Shown: positions 21,021 through 29,465 of the stretch, piece by piece
How positions within the stretch are numbered: the stretch's first letter is position 1
Layout: every line of letters begins with the position of its first letter
From: a bacterium
GTDB lineage: Bacteria > Fidelibacterota > UBA2242
NCBI GenBank assembly: GCA_018824205.1
Contig: JAHJGX010000195.1
Coordinates: 1 to 36,463 of the forward strand
Reading direction: 5' to 3'
Length of the DNA stretch: 36,463 nucleotides
Notes under the pieces: model-generated
Told to the model about the DNA's origin: nothing
What the model saw: only the letters and a program-made list of their open reading frames with translations
The model's database searches: none
Program-made: the position numbers and the translations under genes

Positions 21021-22661
21021 CTATTTTCCAATTTCTTTCCAGCGTCCATCCGTTCCAGGTTTGATTGGAGAATGGGTTTTGATATAATCAATCAGGGATT
21101 GGCGCAGCAGAAGTCCGGTATAGTTAATTTGTTCCGGGGAAATTGCCGTCAACCGGTCGTAACCGGAGTTGCCTTCAGCCAGATAATCGGATACCGCCAG
21201 TGTGTATTCCTGATCTATAACGATAGGTTTGCCACCGATATAAAATTTTACAACCCGTGAACCGTCTGGTTTTGAGCGGTCAATAACAATTTCAGCGCCG
21301 GAGATAAGCATTCCCCGGCTGTTGCCGGAAACCCGATCTTCAACAAGGGCTTTGAGAAATTCACCGGTAACTTTTAGTATGACTACCCGGTTCCCAAAGG
21401 GCATTACCGAAAATATATGACGCGGGGTGATTGCACCTGCGCTTAAATCTGCCCGCACTCCGCCATGATTAGAAAAAGCGATATCGGCGCCGGCAGCTTC
21501 CCGCATGGCATCGGTTAGCAGGTTTCCCATTGACGATTCGCCGCTGTTTGACCGCGATATCGGACCAGTCGATGATCCGATTATCTCATCAAATCCGGCT
21601 TCGGCCTTTTGAACCCAAAAATCAATTTGCCGGGCAATTGCGGTATCGGGCAAAAAGTCATCTTCAAACAGTGTGAAGATTGCGCCGTCGTCTGATACAA
21701 AATCATAGCCTGCCAGGGTCCCGGTCTTGCGGTGAATATAGAAATTCACATGTCCAAGGTTGCTGCCATTAGCGTAATTCTGGAAAATCAGAGTGTGATT
21801 TACCGGATCTTCCCAGGGTTTGTAAAATCCACGGTGCAGATGCCCTGAAAACATAACATCCACTCCGGGCACACGGTGTGCGATGGCCTGAGCACTGGAG
21901 CCGTAATCGTCACCCGTCTCCCCTGATTCCAATTTCGCCAGCATCTCCTTATACCCTTCCTCAGGATTGTATGCCAGCCAGGCGTGGGTCAGGAATATCA
22001 CCATGTTGACACCCCGGGCTTTTAATTCCGGCAGAAAACGTTTCAGCCCCTCTTCCTCTGTCTTAAAATCCAGATCTTCCACATGTTCCGGAAAACTCAT
22101 GCCTGGTGTTGAAGCAATCGTGGCGCCGATGATTCCGATTTTTATTCCCTGAATTTCCTTTACAATATATGGCTTCACAAACTCAGCCAGTTCGCCGGTG
22201 GATTGCCGGTATAAATTGGAGCCTAAAAACGGGAATTTAGCCATTTCCGATAATTTTTTCAGATTCTTCCAGCCATTATCAAAATCATGATTGCCGACAG
22301 TTAGCGCATCGTATCCGACGGTATTCATGTACTCAATGACCGCTTCGCCTTCAGATTTGGTGCCCATGGGTGTTCCCTGGTAGAAGTCTCCCGCATCAAG
22401 TAACAGAAAACCCCAGCCCTTTTCTTCGGCATCCCGACGTTTTTGAAGAATATAGCGACCGGCCACGGCGCCACCGCCTAAAGCAGGCGGGAAATCGGGA
22501 TTGATAAAACTGGCTTCCCTCCTGTCAATTCCGCCGTGTACATCATTAGTAAAAATAGTCACGACTTTCAGAAACTCATTGTCAGGATAATCCATAGCTG
22601 GTAACGAAGGTAGAACCAGTAAGGAGATAATAAAAAATGATATATAGATTGTTGGTTTCAT
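21021..22661 (-). CDS. UshA-type 5'-nucleotidase / UDP-sugar hydrolase family
   Basis: This 546-aa secreted enzyme has a signal peptide (cleaved near PAMDYP). The N-terminal metallophosphatase domain carries the dimetal ligands FTNDVHGG (Asp40, His42), LLDAGDFYQG (Asp92), TVGNHDFD (Asn125, His126), FLTHAW and SGHLHRGF. The C-terminal 5'-nucleotidase domain (about 360-540) carries NSGESSMGNLLTDAMRE, FSNHGGVRADL and SVMPFGN, which form the substrate pocket. The family releases phosphate and nucleosides from nucleotides outside the cytoplasm. It is 3 bp downstream of the barrel gene and 26 bp upstream of the nuclease gene; together nuclease and nucleotidase would convert nucleic acid to nucleoside plus phosphate. 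Length is typical. Confidence 0.93.
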   Translation of the reverse strand: MKPTIYISFFIISLLVLPSLPAMDYPDNEFLKVVTIFTNDVHGGIDRREASFINPDFPPALGGGAVAGRYILQKRRDAEEKGWGFLLLDAGDFYQGTPMGTKSEGEAVIEYMNTVGYDALTVGNHDFDNGWKNLKKLSEMAKFPFLGSNLYRQSTGELAEFVKPYIVKEIQGIKIGIIGATIASTPGMSFPEHVEDLDFKTEEEGLKRFLPELKARGVNMVIFLTHAWLAYNPEEGYKEMLAKLESGETGDDYGSSAQAIAHRVPGVDVMFSGHLHRGFYKPWEDPVNHTLIFQNYANGSNLGHVNFYIHRKTGTLAGYDFVSDDGAIFTLFEDDFLPDTAIARQIDFWVQKAEAGFDEIIGSSTGPISRSNSGESSMGNLLTDAMREAAGADIAFSNHGGVRADLSAGAITPRHIFSVMPFGNRVVILKVTGEFLKALVEDRVSGNSRGMLISGAEIVIDRSKPDGSRVVKFYIGGKPIVIDQEYTLAVSDYLAEGNSGYDRLTAISPEQINYTGLLLRQSLIDYIKTHSPIKPGTDGRWKEIGK

Positions 22662-22664
22662 AAA

Positions 22665-23990
22665 TTAAAAATCATATTTCAGGATTAACATGCCAACCAG
22701 ATATCCTTCGCGGACTGTATCGTAAGCAACCCGTTCTTCATTGGTAAGCGGGATGAATAGATCACCGTATTGATATTCGGTGTTTGCAAAGGCCCCGGAG
22801 ATTTCCAGGGTCAGATTGTCCCACTGATAGCCTGTGCCTGCGCTGAACCAGTTGCGGTCCATTCCTGCATCGATGGGATTGGGATCATGGAAAAATCCCA
22901 CTCTGAACGGAATTCCGGAAAAGAACACATGTTCCACACCAACACTGATTTTCCAGATATTGCGGAAATTGAATACTTCGGTCGACTTCAGATCACTCGT
23001 AGATGTAAACCGGTATTCCAGATCTTCCCAGTTCTGATTGACAAATTCAAAAAATATCCGGGTAGGTACAATATTCTTTGCCCGCAGAGCCAGTCCCAGC
23101 CGCAATTCACCGGGATAATCCCGTGACATACTCGAAACCAAGCTAGTGCCGTCAACAGTGTTTTGTGGCAGCAGTTCTTCTTCATTAAAATGTGGATAAA
23201 TCAAACCCTTTTCCTGCTCGGTTTCCGAGGCAAAACGATAGGCTGCTGATAGTGTTATATATTTGCATACTTTAGCGATAACACCAAAATTAGGAACAAT
23301 CCGTGATGATATTTCCGGCTCTGTTGTGTATGATACTGTAGTATCAGAAGCCAGGATATTACTCTCCTGCCGGACTTCAATCTCATATTTCTCAGTATAA
23401 TTCCCCGGAATAATTGAGGTAATTCCGGCGCCCAGCCAAATTCCCTTGAATAACTTTATTGAAGCACCGGCTGAAATATCGGCATCGGAACCAGTGTTTT
23501 GAATCCGATGAAAACCCACGAGGGGATCGCGATTGTACTGACCGAAAACCGAACCACGGACTTCTTCTTCATAAATGAAATTCCGTTGATATTTCTGCTG
23601 ATACAGCAATGCCAGTCTCAAGCGGGAAAACAATTGGTAATTGACGCCGAACTGAAATTCGGGAAACCAGTTATTGTTTACTACATAGCTGTTATCTGCC
23701 AGAAAATCACCGAAACTATCCTGCACCGGAAATGAACGTTTTTCCTTGACCGAATAACCATTTATTCCGATAAAAACCGAAACCTTTCGGGAGCTCATAC
23801 CGGTAAGTGCGGGATTTGTTGCCAATGCTGTAGCGCTGCCGGAAGTACCCCAACCGGAAAACCCCAGTGCCATTTGCCTGGATTCACCTGAACCTGGTAA
23901 ATCGCCCACCATCGGACTGAAATAACTCTGCCCGAAGCCCTGTGAGTAAATCATCAAAATAATTGTTGAAATGAGTAATCGCTGTTTCAT
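22665..23990 (-). CDS. Outer-membrane barrel protein (FadL/PorV-like)
   Basis: This 441-aa protein has a signal peptide ending near GFGQ. The region after it (RQMALGFSGWGTSGSATALATNPAL) is the N-terminal pattern of FadL/PorV-type proteins, in which an aligned loop precedes the barrel. Alternating hydrophobic strands run to the end, which closes with an aromatic residue (LVGMLILKYDF), as expected for an outer-membrane strand. About 14 strands are likely. The ATG follows directly on the stop codon of the HhH gene (0 bp gap). It could carry hydrophobic or nucleoside-type solutes, but I see no specific motif. Confidence 0.8.
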   Translation of the reverse strand: MKQRLLISTIILMIYSQGFGQSYFSPMVGDLPGSGESRQMALGFSGWGTSGSATALATNPALTGMSSRKVSVFIGINGYSVKEKRSFPVQDSFGDFLADNSYVVNNNWFPEFQFGVNYQLFSRLRLALLYQQKYQRNFIYEEEVRGSVFGQYNRDPLVGFHRIQNTGSDADISAGASIKLFKGIWLGAGITSIIPGNYTEKYEIEVRQESNILASDTTVSYTTEPEISSRIVPNFGVIAKVCKYITLSAAYRFASETEQEKGLIYPHFNEEELLPQNTVDGTSLVSSMSRDYPGELRLGLALRAKNIVPTRIFFEFVNQNWEDLEYRFTSTSDLKSTEVFNFRNIWKISVGVEHVFFSGIPFRVGFFHDPNPIDAGMDRNWFSAGTGYQWDNLTLEISGAFANTEYQYGDLFIPLTNEERVAYDTVREGYLVGMLILKYDF

Positions 23991-26555
23991 TTAAAACCTA
24001 TAATCGAATTGAAGTCTGAAATCAGACGTGAATTTTTCATAATTAATCTCTTCTTGAGGCAAAATAACCGGGTTCTGAGGAGTTCCAGTAGTATACCCTG
24101 CCCCAACGATATTGGTCATTGGATCATGCAGATCGAAACTGTATTTAAAGCGGACTGAGAAGTCCCGGGACAAACGTGAAAAGACCGAAATCCAGCCGTG
24201 TAGCGCCCTGGTATCGGTATTGAAAATCCGGAAATCCGTATCCTCAAAGTTCCACAGAAAGCCTTTGTAAGTCATCAGAGAACCCATAATTTTCAGGCGT
24301 TCGTTGACATTATGGGTCACGGTCATGCCTAGGGCATCACTGGGTGAACCGGCATTGCCCACGAAGGATGTTTCGCCGGTTTCGGCATTGGTCACCAATC
24401 TTGAGCGCGGCGTGAATTCGGTAAAGCCCACCGAATACAGCACCCGAATCTGGTTAAATTTGGACATCCGGACTATAGCTTCCATCCGGGTCTCATTTGC
24501 TTGGTAAAAAACCGGTGAAAGCGTATTGGTCTTGTCCCGGTGCTGCCATTTCTGACGAATCCGAAAACGGTATTTGAAAACCGGGCGATACTCCACATTC
24601 AGCACCAGCCGGTTATACTGTGCATTATCGGCAACCCGCCGCCAGATATCGTGCTCAGCCGTCATGACTAATGACCTGTGTAGCTGATAACGGGTCGAAT
24701 AATACAATCCCCGCTCTGCCTGTGGCTGGGCTGTCCCGGAGTACAGGTAGCCAAGTACCGGATCTTTGAGGTAAAATACATCCTCGTAAATCGTTCCTTT
24801 AAACCGTTGATAATTGCTGAATGAACGCTGATAAGGATTGTCAAAATCCAGATCGTAATCACGGTAAATCACCAGAAAATTCAGATTATCAAACTGCATG
24901 AATCCTGAGAGGACGAGTGCTCCGGGATTTGAGGAGATATTGAGCATATCCGAATTTTTTACCAGAGTCGCGTATTCCCCCTGCAATGTCATGTTTTTAA
25001 TGACTGTCATAAATTCCAGGCCGGCGACTTTGCGCACCGCTCTGACTTTGGACCAGAGACCGGAACCTTCAGATGATTCATAGCTGGACGCAATCTCGGA
25101 ATCAGCAGAATTACCGATTTGGGTTAAATATTTACCAACATAGTAATCTGCCAGCAAACTCTCTTTAACCTGGAGATCCAGCGGCCGGTCATACATGCTT
25201 TGATACATCGTGAAACCAAGGTAAGTCCCCGGCACAAACGAATAATTGACATTGCCGCCCAGCAGCAATTCTTTGACGGAATTGGTTATCGGCATCGAAA
25301 TGCTGTCGTATAAGCCATGATTCAGACGTGGATACATCGTTATCAGCGTTGAAAAGGAACTGTCGTTGTTCACGATCGCGTCCCGTGAATTGTACGAGAT
25401 AAAACCCGTTCCGATAAGATTGCCGGCCTGCACTTCCGCCGCGACGCCGCGCAGGCTGTACTGAGTCGTGCGGGAGGCATTGCCGCTGATACCGTTCAGC
25501 CGCTTACGCCAGGCATACCCGGTCTTCCGGGGCATGAAAAAATCAGTCGCCTCAAACGTCACACCCTGTCCGAAGGAGGCAATATAATCACCAACAATGA
25601 CTTTATTCAGTTTCACGATACCATCGCTGAGTTCGTTGGCTTCGAAAAATGCCTTGAACTGCGGATAATTCCATGCATTAGGGATATATTTTCCAATTGC
25701 ATTATCTAATTTAGGATGCTTTTCAATATTTCGATTTAATTCCTCAAATGTGATTTCTCTATAAATCGTCGGTTCGCCCATATTGCGCAGATAGGAACTT
25801 TCGAGCCGGTACTTTGTACCCCAATGCAGACGCAGTTTGTAGTAGGCATCCAGCGGATGGTCCAACCGGATAAAATCGGAGTATGAACTGGCATCGTCGC
25901 TGGGCGTCTGACTGAGAGTGATATTCTTAATCACTGTGGAAAAACTGCCGCCAAACGAGCGCGCCACCTCATCATCGGAATACTGGATGAAATCCTCAAG
26001 ATTTGAAAATCCGTAATAGGATAAATCCTCGGTGCTGCGCAAATCCGTACGATTTTTAATTTCCCCCTGCTGCTGCCGCTTGACGACCGCTACCGCGTCG
26101 ATTGGGGATAAGCCGGCGAGATTCAGCATTTCAAAATAGCCGATACTGTTGACGTTCACCGGATTGGAAAGCATATCGATCCAGTTGTTCACAAAATTCT
26201 CACTGGCGCCGTCGTCGGAAATCCACTGTTCGACTTTGTAATAATTGTCTTCGACACGCTGCTGCGATTGGGCCAGAAAAACCGGCGACAACATGGTCAT
26301 TTCCTTCAGATTCAGAAATGTCGCGTAGTCAATACTTTCGATCTTGCGAAGTTCATAAATACTCTCAAAAGGTCCTATAAACTCTCGCCATTCCATAATA
26401 TCCAGCAGCTGCTGTTCGTTGATTGGCAGCATTGCAATTTCCGAAGCAGGCGCGGTATTTAAATCGATTTTCCCGGTTTGCGCCATGGCAAAAACACAAA
26501 GCATCAACGTCAGGACGAAGAAAATCCCTTTTAACCGGATATTTGTTTTTATCAT
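23991..26555 (-). CDS. HhH (ComEA-like) protein fused to an outer-membrane barrel-like domain
   Basis: The product is about 854 aa. I chose the ATG at 26555, directly after the stop of the PorV-like gene, giving MIKTNIRLKGIFFVLTLMLC and a signal peptide ending near AMAQ; an ATG at 26567 overlaps that gene. A ComEA-type helix-hairpin-helix follows (about residues 28-85: IDLNTAPASEIAMLP and EWREFIGPFESIYELRKI). A second HhH-like repeat lies around 125-195 (NVNSIGYFEMLNLAGLSP and TDLRSTEDLSYYGFSNLEDF). The next 600 residues are rich in Tyr-containing beta-strands and end in RLQFDYRF, an outer-membrane barrel end. ComEA HhH pairs bind double-stranded DNA without sequence preference. A barrel with tandem HhH in the periplasm would suit DNA capture, but this is inference. 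Confidence 0.85.
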   Translation of the reverse strand: MIKTNIRLKGIFFVLTLMLCVFAMAQTGKIDLNTAPASEIAMLPINEQQLLDIMEWREFIGPFESIYELRKIESIDYATFLNLKEMTMLSPVFLAQSQQRVEDNYYKVEQWISDDGASENFVNNWIDMLSNPVNVNSIGYFEMLNLAGLSPIDAVAVVKRQQQGEIKNRTDLRSTEDLSYYGFSNLEDFIQYSDDEVARSFGGSFSTVIKNITLSQTPSDDASSYSDFIRLDHPLDAYYKLRLHWGTKYRLESSYLRNMGEPTIYREITFEELNRNIEKHPKLDNAIGKYIPNAWNYPQFKAFFEANELSDGIVKLNKVIVGDYIASFGQGVTFEATDFFMPRKTGYAWRKRLNGISGNASRTTQYSLRGVAAEVQAGNLIGTGFISYNSRDAIVNNDSSFSTLITMYPRLNHGLYDSISMPITNSVKELLLGGNVNYSFVPGTYLGFTMYQSMYDRPLDLQVKESLLADYYVGKYLTQIGNSADSEIASSYESSEGSGLWSKVRAVRKVAGLEFMTVIKNMTLQGEYATLVKNSDMLNISSNPGALVLSGFMQFDNLNFLVIYRDYDLDFDNPYQRSFSNYQRFKGTIYEDVFYLKDPVLGYLYSGTAQPQAERGLYYSTRYQLHRSLVMTAEHDIWRRVADNAQYNRLVLNVEYRPVFKYRFRIRQKWQHRDKTNTLSPVFYQANETRMEAIVRMSKFNQIRVLYSVGFTEFTPRSRLVTNAETGETSFVGNAGSPSDALGMTVTHNVNERLKIMGSLMTYKGFLWNFEDTDFRIFNTDTRALHGWISVFSRLSRDFSVRFKYSFDLHDPMTNIVGAGYTTGTPQNPVILPQEEINYEKFTSDFRLQFDYRF

Positions 26556-26559
26556 ACTG

Positions 26560-27474
26560 TTAATCATGTTTTTTAAATGTATAACCAATGCTGAATTGAT
26601 GGGTTTCCGGCAGCACCGGGTGGCTGATAAAGGCATAATCCATCAGAACGCCCCACTTTTCAATTCCAAATCCAAGGCCGATTCGATTGGGATCGGTATT
26701 AACGCCGGTTCTCAGAACCAGCCAGTCCATAACACGGTATTCCAATCCGGCGCGGTATTGGGTTTTCTGATTTCCGATGGCCTGGAATATCATAAAATTG
26801 GTCGTCAAACCGTAATAAGGCTCGTAACCAAATCCAATCGCCAGGCTGCGCGGTAATCGTGAACTGGATAGCGCACTGCCCATTTCGGGACTGTTCACGT
26901 TTTTCGCAAAAAGTCCGACCCAGCTACGCTCATGCAAACTGCCCAGAATTCCCAAATCAAGGCCAAAACCAAATCCGCTTCCTAAATCCATTCCGTCACT
27001 GCCGTCACCGGAAGTTCCGGCGGACTGTCCGTAATCCAACTGGTAGAGATTAACCGTATAGCCGATTGACAGTGTCGAAATTATATCCTTTTGCAGATAA
27101 AATGCATGAGAAATACTGAAAGCCGATTCCGAAGCAAGCGTATTTCCGGAATATTGGGTCGAACTTCCCTGATACGCTAGAGAAACTGTGCCGAGTTTGC
27201 CAACCGGCATCGCGGCAACGCCAATCTGACTGTTGAAATAGCCTACGCCATAGGGTTTATGAAAGCCGGTCATCAGTTCCAGTGATTCGACACGGGCTAA
27301 TCCGGCCGGATTCACCAATGCGGCCAGAGCATTGCTGACAGTTGCCATATTTGACGATCCGGTACCACTAATGGGTGCCGCAATATCATTGATCTGAGTG
27401 AAGACCTGACCATATCCGGAAAATGTTACGGCAATAACCAATAGCATTAAAATGTATAATTGTCTGTTTTTCAT
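26560..27474 (-). CDS. PorV/UPF0164-family outer-membrane protein
   Basis: This 304-aa protein has a signal peptide ending near GYGQ and the UPF0164/PorV beginning SSNMATVSNALAALVNPAGLARV, in which the NPAGLA loop is the family mark. Repeated beta-strands follow (GTVSLAYQGS, SFGYTV-like strands, LGFGIEKWGVLMDYAF), with a final aromatic strand HQFSIGYTF. PorV-type proteins carry type IX secretion cargo in the outer membrane. The start codon overlaps the stop of the upstream lamin-tail gene by one base (TGATG), a sign of translational coupling. It could be a shuttle for the secreted lamin-tail proteins next to it. Confidence 0.85.
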   Translation of the reverse strand: MKNRQLYILMLLVIAVTFSGYGQVFTQINDIAAPISGTGSSNMATVSNALAALVNPAGLARVESLELMTGFHKPYGVGYFNSQIGVAAMPVGKLGTVSLAYQGSSTQYSGNTLASESAFSISHAFYLQKDIISTLSIGYTVNLYQLDYGQSAGTSGDGSDGMDLGSGFGFGLDLGILGSLHERSWVGLFAKNVNSPEMGSALSSSRLPRSLAIGFGYEPYYGLTTNFMIFQAIGNQKTQYRAGLEYRVMDWLVLRTGVNTDPNRIGLGFGIEKWGVLMDYAFISHPVLPETHQFSIGYTFKKHD

Positions 27475-29462
27475 CAGAACTTCACTCCTATCACTACCGG
27501 CGCTATATCGACCTTTGTTTTTCCGGTGTTTCGGTTCGTCGTTTCCAGGTGCAGCAGATAGGTTCCCGGCGGCACCTGCTGATTCAACTCATTCCGGCCG
27601 TCCCAGGTATTTTCCTGTGTCCAGGAAAGCGCATAGTAATTGTCATCCAGCGTCGTTATGAATCGTCCCGACATATCATAGACTCGTACAATAGCCCGGC
27701 TGTTTGACGGATATTCATAAGTATATTTAATGACTTCGCCCAATTGCGGAACGAACGGATATGGTGCGGTTGATATTACTGTCCGCTCATTGCCGGGTTC
27801 GCCGGGTTCATAGGGTCCGACGTCTGAAGTATAGCCGAGAAGTACCTGTGGACTTGCATTGTACAGACTGCCAACGCCTCTTACAAAAACCATATTACCA
27901 ACTTGTATCAGAGAATCGAGATATGTATTCACCAGTTGCCCAAGACTGTTGTATAAGACATTTGTTGAATTCCAAAGCCGCACAGTCGTTCTGCCGGTCA
28001 CATCTTCGATGATAATATTCGAACCGCCACCAACATTATCTGCACGCTCGGCAACAGTTCCGTTTATCTGAAAATAGCTGCCTTCCCAATAAGTCGGCGC
28101 ATCATTTAATGCGGAAATCGGGATTTCCTGAACAGACGGGATAGGAATTGAATCCGCAATAACAGAATAACTTGTTCCCCACCCTGTCAATTCAATAACA
28201 CCCAGATATTCTTCCAGTGTACCGGTAATTTCAATGGAATCGCCTTGCGCCAGGTCCGTAATATTGTAATCAAACAGATTCAGTCCGGAGCCTGAAATAT
28301 CCTGCATATACGCCGAAGTCCGGTCGGTACGCAGAACATTGGAACCGATGGACATTACGCCATTCAGTGTCACGGTCTCTCCGTTCCAGCTACTCCAGTT
28401 ATCCCGGATTGTCCGAATCGTAAGCACCTCGGGTGGCTCCTGGATCGTAACTGAATTGATCAGTGTGGAATCCTCCAGGCCGGTCGCATCTTCAGCAATG
28501 ATATAATAATCCAATGTCGCCGCGGCATTGAACGGGCCAACCGTTGCCGAATATTTATCATTGATACCTTCGGTCATTGCCTGTGTTGCCCGGACGCTTT
28601 GAAAAATATAAACAAGGTTCACTGCCGTCACCAGGCTGTCATCGGTCACTGTTGCTGAAACTGTGATCGTATTACCGATTACAGGCGACGCCGGGCTGAT
28701 CGCTAAACCTGAGATTTTCGGCTTTGTATTGGAAATTGAAACAACTGACCAGGTTTCATCGAGATTTTCACTGGTCTCATTATGGCCGGTGATGCCGTTG
28801 CCGCCGGATTGAGTCTCACTGCCCTCTTCAGCAACCCGTTTCAGTTTTTGTCCGTCCACATGAATCGGCGCAAACTTCTGATCTGCTACCGCTGTATCAT
28901 TTAGATAAGTGGCGATGCCGGATTTGTCAATGGCGTAGGCATTGCTGCCCCAGAGCATGTAATCCACATCCTGAACAGTATTGGCCGAACCGTCCCATTT
29001 AAACAGAACCAATGTTTCCGCTGTGTTGTCAAGGTAATAGGGCGCAGTACCGATGGTGCTTTGTCCATCGATTGCAGGCAGAAAATCCTCCTTGAGGGAT
29101 AAATCCGGCGTCACGACATGGGTGCCTGTGAAACTGGCTTTTGCAGGAATACAGATCACCAGAGAGGATTTTGCATTGACGCTGCTGCCCGCAGGAAACC
29201 GCGCTGTAAAATCCGTTGATGAGGTGCTCCGGTAGTTTGCGGCTGTGGGAAGATTGTAATAATACAGTTGATTTGCGGGATCGGTCGCATCGGTGATGTA
29301 ATAATCCGTCAAATCAATGAAATTATCCGTGGGATTATAGATGACAAAATATTCGCTGGTGCTGGGCTGCAGGACAATTTCCGAAATCAGCAAATGGTCC
29401 GCACTGCCGAACAGCACAGTCATCAATATCAGCCAGGCAATTGCTAGATGTTTTTTTTTCAT
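27474..29462 (-). CDS. Secreted lamin-tail / OB-fold protein with FlgD-like end
   Basis: This 662-aa protein has a signal peptide (cleaved near residue 20), then a lamin-tail domain (about 22-210: HLLISEIVLQPSTSEYFVIY). An Ig-like segment follows (about 245-340), then two OB-fold-like repeats (about 345-440: TVTLNGVMSIGSNVLRTDRT and 450-550: WEGSYFQINGTVAER). The end is an FlgD-type/type-IX-like Ig strand domain (VRVYDMSGRFITTLDDNYY, EQNTWDGRNELNQQ). The OB-fold pair is closely related to that in the protein at 29466-32054. Lamin-tail and OB folds are found together in ExeM-type extracellular nucleases. It lies 3 bp after that gene and is translated in coupling with the PorV-like gene. Confidence 0.85.
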   Translation of the reverse strand: MKKKHLAIAWLILMTVLFGSADHLLISEIVLQPSTSEYFVIYNPTDNFIDLTDYYITDATDPANQLYYYNLPTAANYRSTSSTDFTARFPAGSSVNAKSSLVICIPAKASFTGTHVVTPDLSLKEDFLPAIDGQSTIGTAPYYLDNTAETLVLFKWDGSANTVQDVDYMLWGSNAYAIDKSGIATYLNDTAVADQKFAPIHVDGQKLKRVAEEGSETQSGGNGITGHNETSENLDETWSVVSISNTKPKISGLAISPASPVIGNTITVSATVTDDSLVTAVNLVYIFQSVRATQAMTEGINDKYSATVGPFNAAATLDYYIIAEDATGLEDSTLINSVTIQEPPEVLTIRTIRDNWSSWNGETVTLNGVMSIGSNVLRTDRTSAYMQDISGSGLNLFDYNITDLAQGDSIEITGTLEEYLGVIELTGWGTSYSVIADSIPIPSVQEIPISALNDAPTYWEGSYFQINGTVAERADNVGGGSNIIIEDVTGRTTVRLWNSTNVLYNSLGQLVNTYLDSLIQVGNMVFVRGVGSLYNASPQVLLGYTSDVGPYEPGEPGNERTVISTAPYPFVPQLGEVIKYTYEYPSNSRAIVRVYDMSGRFITTLDDNYYALSWTQENTWDGRNELNQQVPPGTYLLHLETTNRNTGKTKVDIAPVVIGVKF

Positions 29463-29465
29463 AAC

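Noticed and set aside
26556-26636. Longer start for the HhH-barrel protein (up to 27 extra residues).
   Set aside because: The added residues overlap the PorV-like gene and precede the signal peptide, which should be at the N-terminus.
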